44,785 nucleotides of DNA from MESE01 sp036675035 (GCA_036675035.1 JAKFFO010000017.1:1-44785); one strand, 5' to 3'. Shown: positions 16,677 through 25,602, numbered from the stretch's first letter. A program made the numbers and translations. The notes: generated by a model from the sequence alone, not told the origin.

Positions 16677-17873
16677 ATGGCACTTTCTTTCTGTCGAAAA
16701 ATAACAGCTGGTTCGCTCATCGCTTTAGTAACTGCCTGCGGCGGCGGTAGCAACACTGACGCAACCCAAGCTGCTTCTTCCGCCACTCCGGATTCCACAG
16801 CGCAGGCAACCCCCGGTTCTCCAGGCAGCACAGCGCCGACAACAAGCCCCTCCAGCCCGACGGGCTCCATGCCTCCCGGTTCTGACTCAGGCAATACACC
16901 ATCGCCAACAACCACCGCTACTGGTCCATCTGAAATTGCCGGAGTTCGCTTCGGCGAAATGTGGTCGTTTGCGATTACCAGCAACGGCACCATGTTTGTC
17001 GGCGAGTCTGCGCAATTAACCCGCATCGACCCGGTCGGCACCGCGACCGCACTTCCCAGTCAGCGAATACGCAGCCTCGCAGCGGACGGCGCAGGCAATC
17101 TGTATGGCATCGATAGCGCTCAAAAGGAAATTCTTAAAATAGCGGCCGATGGCACCGTGACATCGCTGGCCGGCGCCAATGTTCCGTATTTCGAGAATAC
17201 CCCCACCCATGTTGATGGTGCGGGCGCCGATGCCCGATTTTTTTGCGCACAGAATATCGCCGCTGCGCGAGACGGCAATCTGTACGTTACAGAATCGTGC
17301 AACCGAACTGTTCGGAGAGTAACCCCTTCCGGCGTAGTAACGACGATATACAAAAAAGAAGGCATCAGCACGGAGAGTGAGTTATCCACTCCGATTACAG
17401 TCGCCGTCGATTCACAAGGGATAGTGCATGTGGCAGACGCGGTGCGCATCTGGAAGATCGTCAATGGCGCCGCACAACCTTTTGCCGGTGGCGGTAGTCC
17501 TGCTCGCGACGGCACGGGCACCGATGCCGGATTTTCGCCGATTAAAGGAATGGTATTCGACCATGCCGACAACCTGTATGTCACTACCACGCAATACAGT
17601 ACATCGTTGAGCGGGGCACAGGACCGCGTTTATGGAACCGGCACGGGTGCGGTGCGCAAGGTCACGCCAGCAGGCACAGTCACGACGCTGGCGGGAAATT
17701 TTGCAGGGGAATCGGTAATCAGCGCTGATGGCACCGGAACCGCGGCTCGGTTTACCGAACCCATGCAGATTGCGTTCCATCGGAATGGGAACCTGTATCT
17801 TGTCGACAAAGCCGACAGGACGGTGCGCAAGATCACGTTGGAAGGCGTTGCGACAACTTACGCCGGGCGGTAA
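16677..17873 (+). CDS. NHL-repeat beta-propeller lipoprotein
   Basis: I start at 16677, where AAAGG lies eight bases upstream; an ATG at 16653 with AGGGAG only two bases away is the alternative. The protein of about 398 residues has a lipobox ending in VTAC followed by GGGSN. A linker of about 60 residues made of Ser, Thr, Pro and Gly joins it to a repeat domain. At least five NHL-type units are visible, each with a D-G-x-G-N-L-Y or similar turn and a following V-R-K-V/I-T strand. These propellers usually bind protein or carbohydrate on the cell surface. The protein is predicted to be anchored in the outer membrane. No operon partner is apparent. Confidence 0.88.
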   Translation: MALSFCRKITAGSLIALVTACGGGSNTDATQAASSATPDSTAQATPGSPGSTAPTTSPSSPTGSMPPGSDSGNTPSPTTTATGPSEIAGVRFGEMWSFAITSNGTMFVGESAQLTRIDPVGTATALPSQRIRSLAADGAGNLYGIDSAQKEILKIAADGTVTSLAGANVPYFENTPTHVDGAGADARFFCAQNIAAARDGNLYVTESCNRTVRRVTPSGVVTTIYKKEGISTESELSTPITVAVDSQGIVHVADAVRIWKIVNGAAQPFAGGGSPARDGTGTDAGFSPIKGMVFDHADNLYVTTTQYSTSLSGAQDRVYGTGTGAVRKVTPAGTVTTLAGNFAGESVISADGTGTAARFTEPMQIAFHRNGNLYLVDKADRTVRKITLEGVATTYAGR

Positions 17874-17945
17874 CCATGATGACCGGTATCGACGACGTCG
17901 AGCGCGTGAACTGAATGCTGCTTTAGGGCGAAACCGGAATCCTAA

Positions 17946-18345
17946 CTATCGACCGGCTGCTCGCTCAATCCGATTCATTTTTCTCGACCGGAGCATGCCC
18001 AGGCGGTCGCCTTCTTCTATCCAGTCGGAATAGAACTGGATTTTTTCATTGATGAGTGCCAAGGCATTTTGCCACTCGTCGGTTTTTTGCTCCACATGCG
18101 ATCGATGCCCGATCAGCATGTCGCACGTCGCTTCAAGCGTGGTACCGCCCCGCTGCGCCAGCTTGGTATATTCGCGCAAGTCTGCAATCGACATGCCGAT
18201 TGCTGCAGGTACGCCGGCCGCCGCCGTCACGCGGAACCGGCGGCAGCAAACCTTGCGCTTCGTACCAGCGGATCGTGTGAATGCCGTGGCCGGTCAGCGC
18301 AACGAATTCGCCGATTCTTAATTGCGTAGAGATTTTTGGTTTCAT
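17946..18345 (-). pseudogene. MerR-family regulator broken by an internal deletion
   Basis: From 18345 the frame encodes a MerR N-terminus: LRIGEFVALTGHGIHTIRWYEAQGLLPPVPRDGGGRR. It then shifts and ends in nonsense residues. A second frame resumes directly with the normal MerR continuation GMSIADLREYTKLAQRGGTTLEATCDMLIGHR and an ALALINEKIQFYSDWI dimerisation helix. Family members have about 19 residues between GRR and GMS, but only 13 bases separate them here. This fits a loss of about 44 bases that also changed the frame. The second half could be translated from a GTG at 18230, but without a complete HTH. It follows the SnoaL-like gene by 12 bp in one operon. Confidence 0.8.
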
Positions 18346-18357
18346 GAAAGCGCGGCT

Positions 18358-19185
18358 TCAGCGAGGGTTTTCTTTTCCGCCGAAATTTGGCGCATCGAGT
18401 ACCGAATCGATGAGCGCGGTGTCGGCATATTCCATGATCTCGATGATCTTTCCGTCCATGAACCGGAAAACCCAGCAATAGCTATTCCGATACTGCCTGC
18501 CTGTTTTTGTGGCAGCCTGCCCGCGCGCCTCGACAACCACATAGTCGTCTTCGCCAATGAAACGATTTGCCACGATTGTGGTGTTGCCGGCGAACTGTGC
18601 CCGCAGCGGCTGCAGCAGTTCAGCCACAAGCTGCTGCTTTCCGCGGTAAGTCTTCGACCACGGAGTTGACCCGATGATGGTCCATGATACGTCGTCCGCC
18701 ATCGCATCGAGAAATGTGCGTCCATTGCCTTTCGCCGTCTCGGCAAACGCATGCTCCAGCAACTGCTTGTTTTGCGCTGTCGGAAACCGAGCGAACCAGA
18801 CTTCATTCGCATGCAGCGTCTCCAGATATTCATGGATCGCAGCAATCTTGCCGTCGCGGAGCACCATCAGTGCATGGTATTCCTGGTCATAGATACGTCC
18901 GTTCCTTAACTCACCGCAGGAAGCAACTTCCAGCGCTACTTTATCGCCCTCGGCAATTGTACTTTTGACTGTCATTTTCAGGCCATGCTTTAGCTGCCCA
19001 AGCATGTCATTGAAAACTTTTCCGATCCGGTCCTTGGTCAAGGTACCTGCAAGTCCCCTGCCCGGCTTGCCGGCGATCCAGAAAGCGGCATCGTCAGTCA
19101 TCGTGGCCAGCACACCGGGAATGTCGCTGGCGCTGAAGCGCCGGTAGAACTCGTTGGCAAGATGTTTGTTTTGTTCAATGTTCAT
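18358..19185 (-). CDS. Tandem SnoaL/NTF2-like protein
   Basis: The start at 19185 begins MNIEQNKHLANEFYRRF, the normal entry helix of an NTF2-like fold; the open frame to 19254 runs into the promoter. The 275-residue protein contains two SnoaL-like domains in tandem (about 1-135 and 140-265). Each has an entry helix, a D-D-[AV]-x-[FW] strand, a central basic helix and a final D-G-K-I strand (LRDGKIAAIHEYLET and FMDGKIIEIMEYADT). Such folds form cone-shaped pockets used by ketosteroid isomerases, polyketide cyclases and binding proteins; the substrate is unknown here. It shares an operon with the broken MerR gene and is preceded by a MerR-type promoter at 19234-19264. Confidence 0.85.
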   Translation of the reverse strand: MNIEQNKHLANEFYRRFSASDIPGVLATMTDDAAFWIAGKPGRGLAGTLTKDRIGKVFNDMLGQLKHGLKMTVKSTIAEGDKVALEVASCGELRNGRIYDQEYHALMVLRDGKIAAIHEYLETLHANEVWFARFPTAQNKQLLEHAFAETAKGNGRTFLDAMADDVSWTIIGSTPWSKTYRGKQQLVAELLQPLRAQFAGNTTIVANRFIGEDDYVVVEARGQAATKTGRQYRNSYCWVFRFMDGKIIEIMEYADTALIDSVLDAPNFGGKENPR

Positions 19186-19233
19186 TCTGTTTTTTCCGGT
19201 GATGAAAAGCGTGGTCGCATTTAACGCCTTTGC

Positions 19234-19264
19234 ATTAAAAGATATAGAGCGCACTCCAGGTCAA
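19234..19264 (-). promoter_or_regulatory. MerR-type promoter with 19-bp spacer
   Basis: On the minus strand, TTGACC (19264-19259) and TTTAAT (19239-19234) are separated by exactly 19 bases. The over-long spacer contains the partial dyad GGAGTGCGCTCT. MerR activators need this geometry because they untwist the spacer. The predicted start of transcription is about 40 bases before the SnoaL-like gene. Confidence 0.7.
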
Positions 19265-19577
19265 GCGCTGTAGAAAAAAAGCACACGCTCTTTACCTGCC
19301 GCATGCCTATCGCAGGCCGGGTGAATACACACCAAGATTCCGCATCAAGATGATCCGGAGAGATTTAAAAATTTTGGGATCGGGTGTCCGTAACCGGCAT
19401 CTACGTCATCGCCGCGCGCTTTCATTTTCCGACGGCAGCACGCCAACGGCGCGGGCGTGTCCGTGCGGATACTTGACCGTTTTGGCACGGGTATTGCTGA
19501 GACGGTACATGTACGCAAAATAAGCGGATTGATCGACTAATTCTGGCGTCATCCATGCGGGGTCACGCGGGGGCTGT

Positions 19578-21095
19578 ATGCAATTAATGCTGTCGGCGGG
19601 ATTCATCCTGATCATCGTTCTGTGGGGAATCTTTGCGCCCGAGTCCCTGGGGACGGTGTTCGATACCGCGCTGGCGTCGATTACCAAAAATTTCGGCTGG
19701 CTCTATCTGTGGGCGGTTCTGGCAATGGTGATGTTTTCGCTATTCCTCGCCTTCAGCCGCTACGGCAACCTGAAGCTCGGCAATGAAGACGATGAACCGG
19801 AATTTTCGCTCGGCGCCTGGTTCGCAATGCTGTTTGCCGCCGGCATGGGCATCGGCCTGGTGTTTTGGGGCGTAGCCGAGCCGATGTCGCATTACGGCGC
19901 GGCCCCGCCCGGCATCGTCTCCGGCACACCGAATGCGGCGGCCGCCGCGATGCGCTACAGCTTCTTCCATTGGGGCCTGCATCCTTGGGCTGTCTACAGC
20001 GTGGTCGCACTGGCCATCGCCTTCTTTCAATACCGCCGGCAAAGCAGCGCGCTGGTCAGCTCGTCGACCAGCGCGCTGCCGTGGCGACCGATCCGGAAAA
20101 TGGCCGGCCTGTTCAATGGGCTGGCTGTCATTGCCACCGCTTTCGGCGTAGCCGCGTCGCTCGGCATGGGGGCATTGCAGATCAATAGCGGCCTGGGGGC
20201 AGTATTCGGACTGACCGTCAGCAAGAGCGCACAGGTGGCCATCATCGTGATTACCACCGCATTGTTCGTCGCCTCGGCCGTGACCGGCGTCACCCGCGGC
20301 ATCAAATGGCTGTCATCGTTCAACATGATGATCGCGGCACTGCTGACGCTGATGGTCTTCCTCCTTGGCCCCACCGTTGCAATTGTCGACACCTTCACCA
20401 ATACGCTGGGCACTTACATCAGCGATCTGGTGCGAATGAGCCTGCACATGACGCCGTTTCGCGAAAGCGGCTGGATCGGCGGCTGGACCGTGTTCTACTG
20501 GGCCTGGTGGATTTCATGGTCGCCGTTCGTGGGATTGTTCATTGCCCGCGTTTCGCACGGCCGCACGATTCGCGAATTCATTGCCGTGACTGTGCTCGCA
20601 CCTTCGCTGACTGCGTTCGTATGGTTCTCGGTATTTGGCGGAACCGCGCTGCACATGGAAATCTGGCAAGGTATCCCGATTGCCGAAGCGGTCAGAGCCG
20701 ATGTGTCGACGGCGCTATTCAGCATGTTCGGCGCAATGCCGCTGGGCTCGGTCATGTCGGTTATCGGAACGCTCCTGGTGCTGGTGTTTTTTGTCACCTC
20801 CGGCGATTCGGCCACGCTGGTACTGGGGATGATGAGTACCGGCGGCAATCCCAATCCACCGGCGAAGATCAAGGTGGTATGGGGCGTGCTGGTAGCCGGC
20901 ATTGCGATCAGCCTGCTGCTGACCGGCGGCATCAAGGCGGTGCAGACAGCGACCATCGTGTTCGCATTGCCATTTACTCTGGTAATCCTGCTGATGGCGA
21001 TAGCGCTGTGGCGCGCCATCCGGGAGGATTGGATAGAGGAGCAACGCAAGGAACGCGAATTGCGCCAGCGCATGCGCCAGATGCTATCGAAATAA
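19578..21095 (+). CDS. BCCT-family betaine/choline/carnitine transporter
   Basis: The 505-residue membrane protein has about 12 hydrophobic segments and both family signatures: GMGIGLVFWGVAEP (89-102) in the glycine-rich helix 3, and FYWAWWISWSPFVGLFIARVSHGRTIREF beginning at residue 306, whose tryptophans form the trimethylammonium-binding box. It imports a quaternary ammonium compound such as glycine betaine, choline or carnitine, normally with Na+ or H+. The N-terminus is very short and the charged C-terminal tail is only about 25 residues, so it lacks the long osmosensing extensions of BetP. GGGGG lies before the ATG. It is single and convergent with the alcohol dehydrogenase gene. Confidence 0.93.
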   Translation: MQLMLSAGFILIIVLWGIFAPESLGTVFDTALASITKNFGWLYLWAVLAMVMFSLFLAFSRYGNLKLGNEDDEPEFSLGAWFAMLFAAGMGIGLVFWGVAEPMSHYGAAPPGIVSGTPNAAAAAMRYSFFHWGLHPWAVYSVVALAIAFFQYRRQSSALVSSSTSALPWRPIRKMAGLFNGLAVIATAFGVAASLGMGALQINSGLGAVFGLTVSKSAQVAIIVITTALFVASAVTGVTRGIKWLSSFNMMIAALLTLMVFLLGPTVAIVDTFTNTLGTYISDLVRMSLHMTPFRESGWIGGWTVFYWAWWISWSPFVGLFIARVSHGRTIREFIAVTVLAPSLTAFVWFSVFGGTALHMEIWQGIPIAEAVRADVSTALFSMFGAMPLGSVMSVIGTLLVLVFFVTSGDSATLVLGMMSTGGNPNPPAKIKVVWGVLVAGIAISLLLTGGIKAVQTATIVFALPFTLVILLMAIALWRAIREDWIEEQRKERELRQRMRQMLSK

Positions 21096-21154
21096 CCGGC
21101 GTTCTGACGCGCCAGGCCGGAAGCAGCACCAGTCTGAAGGCGTCCGGCGAACGA

Positions 21155-22213
21155 TCACTTCGCCTTTTCAAGCGATGCCATGTCGATCACGAAGCGGTAC
21201 TTCACATCGCTTTTCAGCATGCGCTCATACGCGTCGTTGATCTTCTGAATCGGGATCACTTCGACGTCCGACACGATCCCATGCTCGGCACAGAAATCCA
21301 GCATTTCCTGAGTTTCCGCAATTCCGCCTATCAGCGATCCGGCCAGCTGGCGGCGTTTCATGATCAGGTTGAATACCTGCGGCGACGGATGCGGTGCGGC
21401 TGGTGCACCGACCAGCGTCATGGTGCCGTCGCGCTTCAGCAGCGCCATGAATGCATCCAGGTTATGCGGCGCAGCCACGGTATTCAAAATGAAGTCGAAT
21501 GAATTCTGGTGCGCCGCCATCTGTTCGGCATTTTTCGAGATCACAACCTCGCTCGCCCCCATGCGCATCGCATCTTCGGTTTTGTCCGGCGACATGGTGA
21601 ACAATACGACGTGCGCACCCATCGCGTGCGCCAGTTTGATACCCATATGGCCGAGGCCGCCGAGGCCCACAATGCCGACTTTCTGGCCTTTCCCGATCTT
21701 CCAGTGGCGCAGCGGCGAATAAGTGGTGATGCCGGCACAAAGCAGCGGTGCGGCACCAGCCGGATCAAGTCCGTCTGGAATGCGCAGCACGAATTTCTCG
21801 GTGACCACGATGTTGCTTGCATAGCCGCCATAGGTCATGCCGCCGGTATGCATTTCTTCACCGTTGTAGGTGCCGACAAATCCATTCTCGCAATACTGCT
21901 CAAACCCTTCGGCACAGCTGCTGCAGTGCTGGCATGAATCGACCAGGCATCCGACACCGGCCAGATCGCCCTCCTTGAACCGCGTGACTTGCGCACCGAC
22001 TTTGGTGACGCGGCCAATGATTTCATGCCCTGGCACAACCGGGTAAACCGTATTGCCCCATTCGTTGCGAGCGGTATGCAGATCCGAATGGCAAACGCCG
22101 CAATACAGAATATCGATCTCGACATCGCTGGGGCCAGGGCTGCGCCGCTCGAAGCGAAGCACACTTAAAGGTTCCTTGGCGCTGGTGGCGCCGTATCCAA
22201 TCGATTGCAACAT
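21155..22213 (-). CDS. Zinc-dependent NAD(P) alcohol dehydrogenase, YahK/CAD-like
   Basis: GAGGAA before the ATG supports the start. The 352-residue MDR enzyme has the catalytic zinc ligands Cys41 and His63 (in CGVCHSDLH and PGHEIIG) with a third cysteine near 160 (LLCAGITTYSP). The structural zinc set is visible in CLVDSCQHCSSCAEGFEQYC, and the Rossmann motif GLGGLGHMGIKLAHAMGA follows. The sequence is closest in type to E. coli YahK and cinnamyl alcohol dehydrogenases, which reduce a wide range of aldehydes with NADPH in the cytosol. It ends 60 bp from the BCCT gene on the opposite strand. Four 14-bp repeats lie 58-113 bp upstream and may control it. Confidence 0.93.
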   Translation of the reverse strand: MLQSIGYGATSAKEPLSVLRFERRSPGPSDVEIDILYCGVCHSDLHTARNEWGNTVYPVVPGHEIIGRVTKVGAQVTRFKEGDLAGVGCLVDSCQHCSSCAEGFEQYCENGFVGTYNGEEMHTGGMTYGGYASNIVVTEKFVLRIPDGLDPAGAAPLLCAGITTYSPLRHWKIGKGQKVGIVGLGGLGHMGIKLAHAMGAHVVLFTMSPDKTEDAMRMGASEVVISKNAEQMAAHQNSFDFILNTVAAPHNLDAFMALLKRDGTMTLVGAPAAPHPSPQVFNLIMKRRQLAGSLIGGIAETQEMLDFCAEHGIVSDVEVIPIQKINDAYERMLKSDVKYRFVIDMASLEKAK

Positions 22214-22270
22214 AAGATTCCTCAGGGAGATTTTGCGGGCTTATCCGTCGCGCGGCAGCGGTAAGTATTT

Positions 22271-22326
22271 GGCTTTAAAATTTTGGCTTTAAAAATCGGG
22301 CTTTAAAAATTACGCTTCAAACATTT
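22271..22326. repeat. Four tandem 14-bp repeats upstream of the alcohol dehydrogenase
   Basis: Units begin at 22271, 22285, 22299 and 22313. The first three start with GGCTTTAAAA exactly and the fourth is a diverged CGCTTCAAAC. The strict 14-bp period and the position in the promoter region suggest either an iterated protein site or slippage of a short AT-rich sequence. Confidence 0.75.
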
Positions 22327-22458
22327 TCCGGTAAAGGCCACCGGCAATCCGCCTCGCGTGGCGCGGCACGGAACCGACCGATAGGTCGAAGACTGGCGCG
22401 AGGCTTATGCTTAGGTGGGAAGGCTGCAGCGAAGTTCCGGTGCGAACAGCCGGCTCGA

Positions 22459-23283
22459 TCATGAAGCAAGTTCAAGGCACCATGCATCGCATTCGACCAT
22501 TACCCACTCATGGTCCATGCGGCCGCCAACAGCAGCCATTTCCCGTTCTACATCGGCAATGCGCTGGTTCAATCCTTCCCGGTTTTTTGGCGTCAACGAA
22601 TTGGTAGCCGGGACGGCCGGTTTGGCTGCGGCCTGAACCGGCTCAACGATCTGGACAAGCTTCGGATTCCCGCCTGAAAAATCCCGCTGCAGCAAGCCGT
22701 TCATCAGCAAATCCTTGCGTCCGCGTCGCTTGACCCGGCACAGATAAAGCCGGAACTCGGGATTGCGCCCATGCTGCACGACCCATTCCGGCTTTGCTGC
22801 CAGTATTCTTGCGGCTTCCAAAGATTCCTGCGGGTTCAATACCATGCTTTTCGTCTTGGCGATTTTCAGGCTGAACGCCATCAATGATTTCGCCGCGGCA
22901 TTGTGCAGCATGATTTTCCAGACCGCCTGGTTCAGGCGAATGCCCTGATGCACCGGTGTACCAAAGCCATCGGCAAATCCGTCGAGCGACACGTTTTCGG
23001 AAAAACCGTCCTCGATCAGCTCGTACCATGGATAGGAAAACGAGGTGGGCGGTGGAACCGGCAAGGGCGGTTTGCCCTGCAAAAGCCGCGCGAACAACCG
23101 GGATTTCGGATTCGGCCTGTGCTTGATCAGCGGCGATACACCGGGGGCAATCGTGGTCATCCCCGGCGCACTATTTCGTTCCTGAATCCGGTTGTATTCG
23201 GCCAGCGCCCATTCATATCGCGCTTGCTGCGAAGGCGTTAGCTTCTCGAAATCAATATCGTCGGTCACGAGAAATTCTCCCAT
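22459..23283 (-). CDS. Hypothetical protein, soluble, unknown family
   Basis: The 274-residue product has no signal peptide or membrane helix. The N-terminal 45 residues are helical and charged (FEKLTPSQQARYEWALAEYNRIQERNS). A proline-rich stretch (LLQGKPPLPVPPPTSFSYPWYELI) comes next, and then a mostly helical middle with SLEAARILAAKPEWVVQHGRNPEFRLYLCRVKRRGRKDLLMN. A basic coiled segment NREGLNQRIADVEREMAAVGG precedes the C-terminus MDHEWVMVECDAWCLELAS. I do not recognise the family. No Shine-Dalgarno sequence is seen, but codon use and a long uninterrupted frame support it. It follows the alcohol dehydrogenase promoter region on the same strand, 245 bp away. Confidence 0.7.
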   Translation of the reverse strand: MGEFLVTDDIDFEKLTPSQQARYEWALAEYNRIQERNSAPGMTTIAPGVSPLIKHRPNPKSRLFARLLQGKPPLPVPPPTSFSYPWYELIEDGFSENVSLDGFADGFGTPVHQGIRLNQAVWKIMLHNAAAKSLMAFSLKIAKTKSMVLNPQESLEAARILAAKPEWVVQHGRNPEFRLYLCRVKRRGRKDLLMNGLLQRDFSGGNPKLVQIVEPVQAAAKPAVPATNSLTPKNREGLNQRIADVEREMAAVGGRMDHEWVMVECDAWCLELAS

Positions 23284-23895
23284 TCAGCACATCCGAACGC
23301 GGGGAGCTCGTCAATCAGCCGGGCTTCAGCCGTGATTGATGAATAGAGCCGGGGAAATACAGGCGATGAAGCAATATTCTGAGCCAAAGAACCAGCGCGT
23401 GTCTATCGCAAAGCGAACGACATTTGATGTGCATCCGACATAGAGATGGCGGGCCCGCCTGTCGCGAACCCGGTCGGATCATAAAAACCGGAGCACTGAT
23501 TTCGATGCGAGAACGACTGCCTGTTATCGAAGCCGTGTCGAGATATTTTTTTTATTGCCGGTCATGTTCGATGGCGGTGCCGGATCGGACGGCTCCTTCA
23601 TCCCAAGACGATGCACGCGTCATAGCGCATGGGTGCAAGAATTATAGCGACGGCGCGCAAGCCAGCATTCACCCCAATAAAAATATCGGCAACCGGCCTC
23701 GATTACATTGCTTGATGGAGCACTGTCGCTTACTCGGTCCGCGCCCTTTGCCGGCCTTCTCTACCGAAAAATTGTGGCGGCAGGCCGCAGCTCGGATGTG
23801 AGAAGATTGCGGCCCGGCTCATGCATTTTTATCGGATGAGACAATAAATACCGTTACCCGCATAATTAAACTCCCTTAACGAAAAGAACGACACG
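23284..23895. other. Gene-free stretch of about 600 bp
   Basis: No supported gene or RNA. A short GC palindrome GGCGGGCCCGCC lies near 23448. The frames present have composition typical of non-coding DNA. Confidence 0.4.
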
Positions 23896-24339
23896 ATGAA
23901 CACATGGTATGTATTGCTCGCCGTCGCGGCGGGTGCGGTCCTGCCGGTCCAGGTCGGCGTGAACAGCGTCCTCCGCCAAGGCATCGGCAACCCGATTGTG
24001 GCTGCATTCATTTCGTTTGCGGTCGGAGCAGCGATGCTGTTCGGATACGCGCTCGCTACCCGCGCAGCGTGGCCGACCGGTCAGATGCTCGGCAAGCTGC
24101 CGGTATGGGCGTGGCTCGGAGGTGCGCTCGGCGCGTATTACGTGGCAACCGCCATTGTGCTCGCACCGAAGCTCGGCGCAGCCAACCTGGTGAGCCTGAC
24201 CATCGCCGCGCAGTTGTTCGCTTCTCTGTTGCTGGACCACTATGGGCTGATCGGCTTTGCACAACATGGCATCAATGCCGCCCGCATCGCCGGCGCACTG
24301 CTGCTGATTGCGGGAACGGTGTTGATCCTGAAGTTTTGA
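23896..24339 (+). CDS. YdcZ/DUF606-type DMT-superfamily transporter
   Basis: The 147-residue protein has five hydrophobic helices and the DUF606 pattern: VLPVQVGVNSVLRQGIGNPIVAAFISFAVGA in the first third, then WAWLGGALGAYYVATAIVLAPKLGAANLVSLTIAAQLFASLLLDHYGL, and a final ARIAGALLLIAGTVLI helix. These half-length members of the drug/metabolite transporter superfamily sit in the inner membrane and may act as dimers; substrates are unknown. No strong ribosome-binding site is seen. It is convergent with the MerR-like regulator gene that ends 100 bp downstream. Confidence 0.9.
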   Translation: MNTWYVLLAVAAGAVLPVQVGVNSVLRQGIGNPIVAAFISFAVGAAMLFGYALATRAAWPTGQMLGKLPVWAWLGGALGAYYVATAIVLAPKLGAANLVSLTIAAQLFASLLLDHYGLIGFAQHGINAARIAGALLLIAGTVLILKF

Positions 24340-24438
24340 CGACGGAGTAAGCAGCGTGGACGCGAGCACGAGTAAAAATATTTAGTGCTGTCTCTGCTGC
24401 CTGTCTTGCGCTGCGACCCGGCTCTTCCGGCGCGGCGA

Positions 24439-25410
24439 TCAATACGTCAGCCCGTCCGCCCGCACCAGTCTTTCCATCGCCTCTTCCAGCACGCTGCGTG
24501 CCCGCCCTGCCGCGCGCTCCAGCTCGTGGTGCAGTTGCGCGTCCTCCGGATTGCGCGATGCGCACTGGGCGCTGTAGCGCTCGAAGCTTCCAACGGTAAG
24601 CAGGATTTCGGCCAGGTGGCGCGGGCATTCGCAGCCGACCTTGTTGTTCGCGGTAGCGAGTGTCGTAAGCGCATCATCGTCGAATCGGATCGGACCCGGT
24701 TGCGCGCCACGCTCATCCGTCAGCGCGACGCGTTGTCCTGCCAAGGCGGTACGGCACAGCATGACCAGTTCACCCATGTCGGTCGGCACTCGCGCCACCA
24801 GGCAATCATGCGTGCGCAGGTTCCGGATCGTCGCGCTGGCGCAAAACCGGTACAACACCACCACTGCCCGCGCATTCGCTGCTTCGCGTGCCTGCACGAT
24901 CAAGGGTATGAGGGAATCGTCCGGTTCGGAGATCTCGATCACCAGTACTTCGGCCCCTGCATCCGGCAATACCGGCACGGCCTGATCGAGCGACGCAACG
25001 CTGCATCGGATATCGAGGGACAGGCTGTCACGGCCTCCGGCGGCGAGACGCCCTTTCAGGGTACGTCCGACCAGTGCCACGCGGATCGGCCCGGCAGAGT
25101 TGGCTCGATCCGGCGCACTTGCACTGCTCAATTGCTCCAGCTGTTCCAGCGGCAATCCGGCAATGAGTCCAATCGGATGTCCCTGGTCCACCAGGTGCTT
25201 CAACAACCGCAAGCGGCTGACCTGCCCGGCCGAGTACAGACGCTGGCCGTGGGCTGAACGCTCCGTATCCGACAGCCCATAGCGGCGCTCCCATACGCGC
25301 AACGTTTCGACCGACAAGCCGGCCAGGCGGGCGGCAACGCCGCTGCGATAGGATGGGACACTGTCCTGGGGTTGCACCGTTTCACCAGGGGAATTTTTAG
25401 ATTTTTTCAT
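24439..25410 (-). CDS. MerR-like regulator with degenerate cobalamin-type domain
   Basis: I start at 25410; the open frame to 25575 includes unlikely sequence from the shared promoter region. The 323-residue protein has a MerR winged helix near residues 20-90 (YRSGVAARLAGLSVETLRVWERRYGL, then HGQRLYSAGQVSRLRLLKHLVDQGHPIGLIAGL). The E-R-R-Y-G-L phrase is typical of the CarH/LitR group. A Rossmann-like region follows (IRVALVGRTLKGRL and AEVLVIEISEPDDSLIPLIVQAREA), but I see no cobalamin-ligating His motif, so it is probably B12-independent. The C-terminal 80 residues are helical with a Cys pair (KVGCECPRHLAEI). It is divergent from a fasciclin gene and may control it. Confidence 0.85.
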   Translation of the reverse strand: MKKSKNSPGETVQPQDSVPSYRSGVAARLAGLSVETLRVWERRYGLSDTERSAHGQRLYSAGQVSRLRLLKHLVDQGHPIGLIAGLPLEQLEQLSSASAPDRANSAGPIRVALVGRTLKGRLAAGGRDSLSLDIRCSVASLDQAVPVLPDAGAEVLVIEISEPDDSLIPLIVQAREAANARAVVVLYRFCASATIRNLRTHDCLVARVPTDMGELVMLCRTALAGQRVALTDERGAQPGPIRFDDDALTTLATANNKVGCECPRHLAEILLTVGSFERYSAQCASRNPEDAQLHHELERAAGRARSVLEEAMERLVRADGLTY

Positions 25411-25434
25411 CGATTGACCCGTTTTTGAACCGTT

Positions 25435-25449
25435 ATTGTAGAGATTGTA
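25435..25449. promoter_or_regulatory. Direct ATTGTA repeats in the MerR/fasciclin divergent region
   Basis: ATTGTA occurs at 25435-25440 and 25444-25449, nine bases apart, and reads as TACAAT on the minus strand, where one copy could be the -10 box of the regulator gene. CarH/LitR-type proteins recognise TTGTACA-like sequences, and TTGTAC is present at 25445-25450. The role is inferred. Confidence 0.35.
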
Positions 25450-25602
25450 CCTGTTCATTTCATGGACAACAAGCCAAATTCTGATTACATTGCATCCATA
25501 CCGCGTCAACTCCAGTACAGCGCCGTGGCGGCAATCGGAGCGACGCGGTTTGCAAAACGCCGTAGTTGGCGACACCCACCCCTACTTTTAACGGAGCATC
25601 AA

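Noticed and set aside
20306..21502. A 398-codon frame overlapping the BCCT and alcohol dehydrogenase genes
   Set aside because: It crosses two genes on opposite strands that both have full family motifs. The translation has no domain pattern.
22380..22470. Possible riboswitch before the alcohol dehydrogenase
   Set aside because: The phrase GGTGCGAACAGCC recalled cobalamin elements, but it lacks the conserved core boxes and lies far from any start on the right strand.
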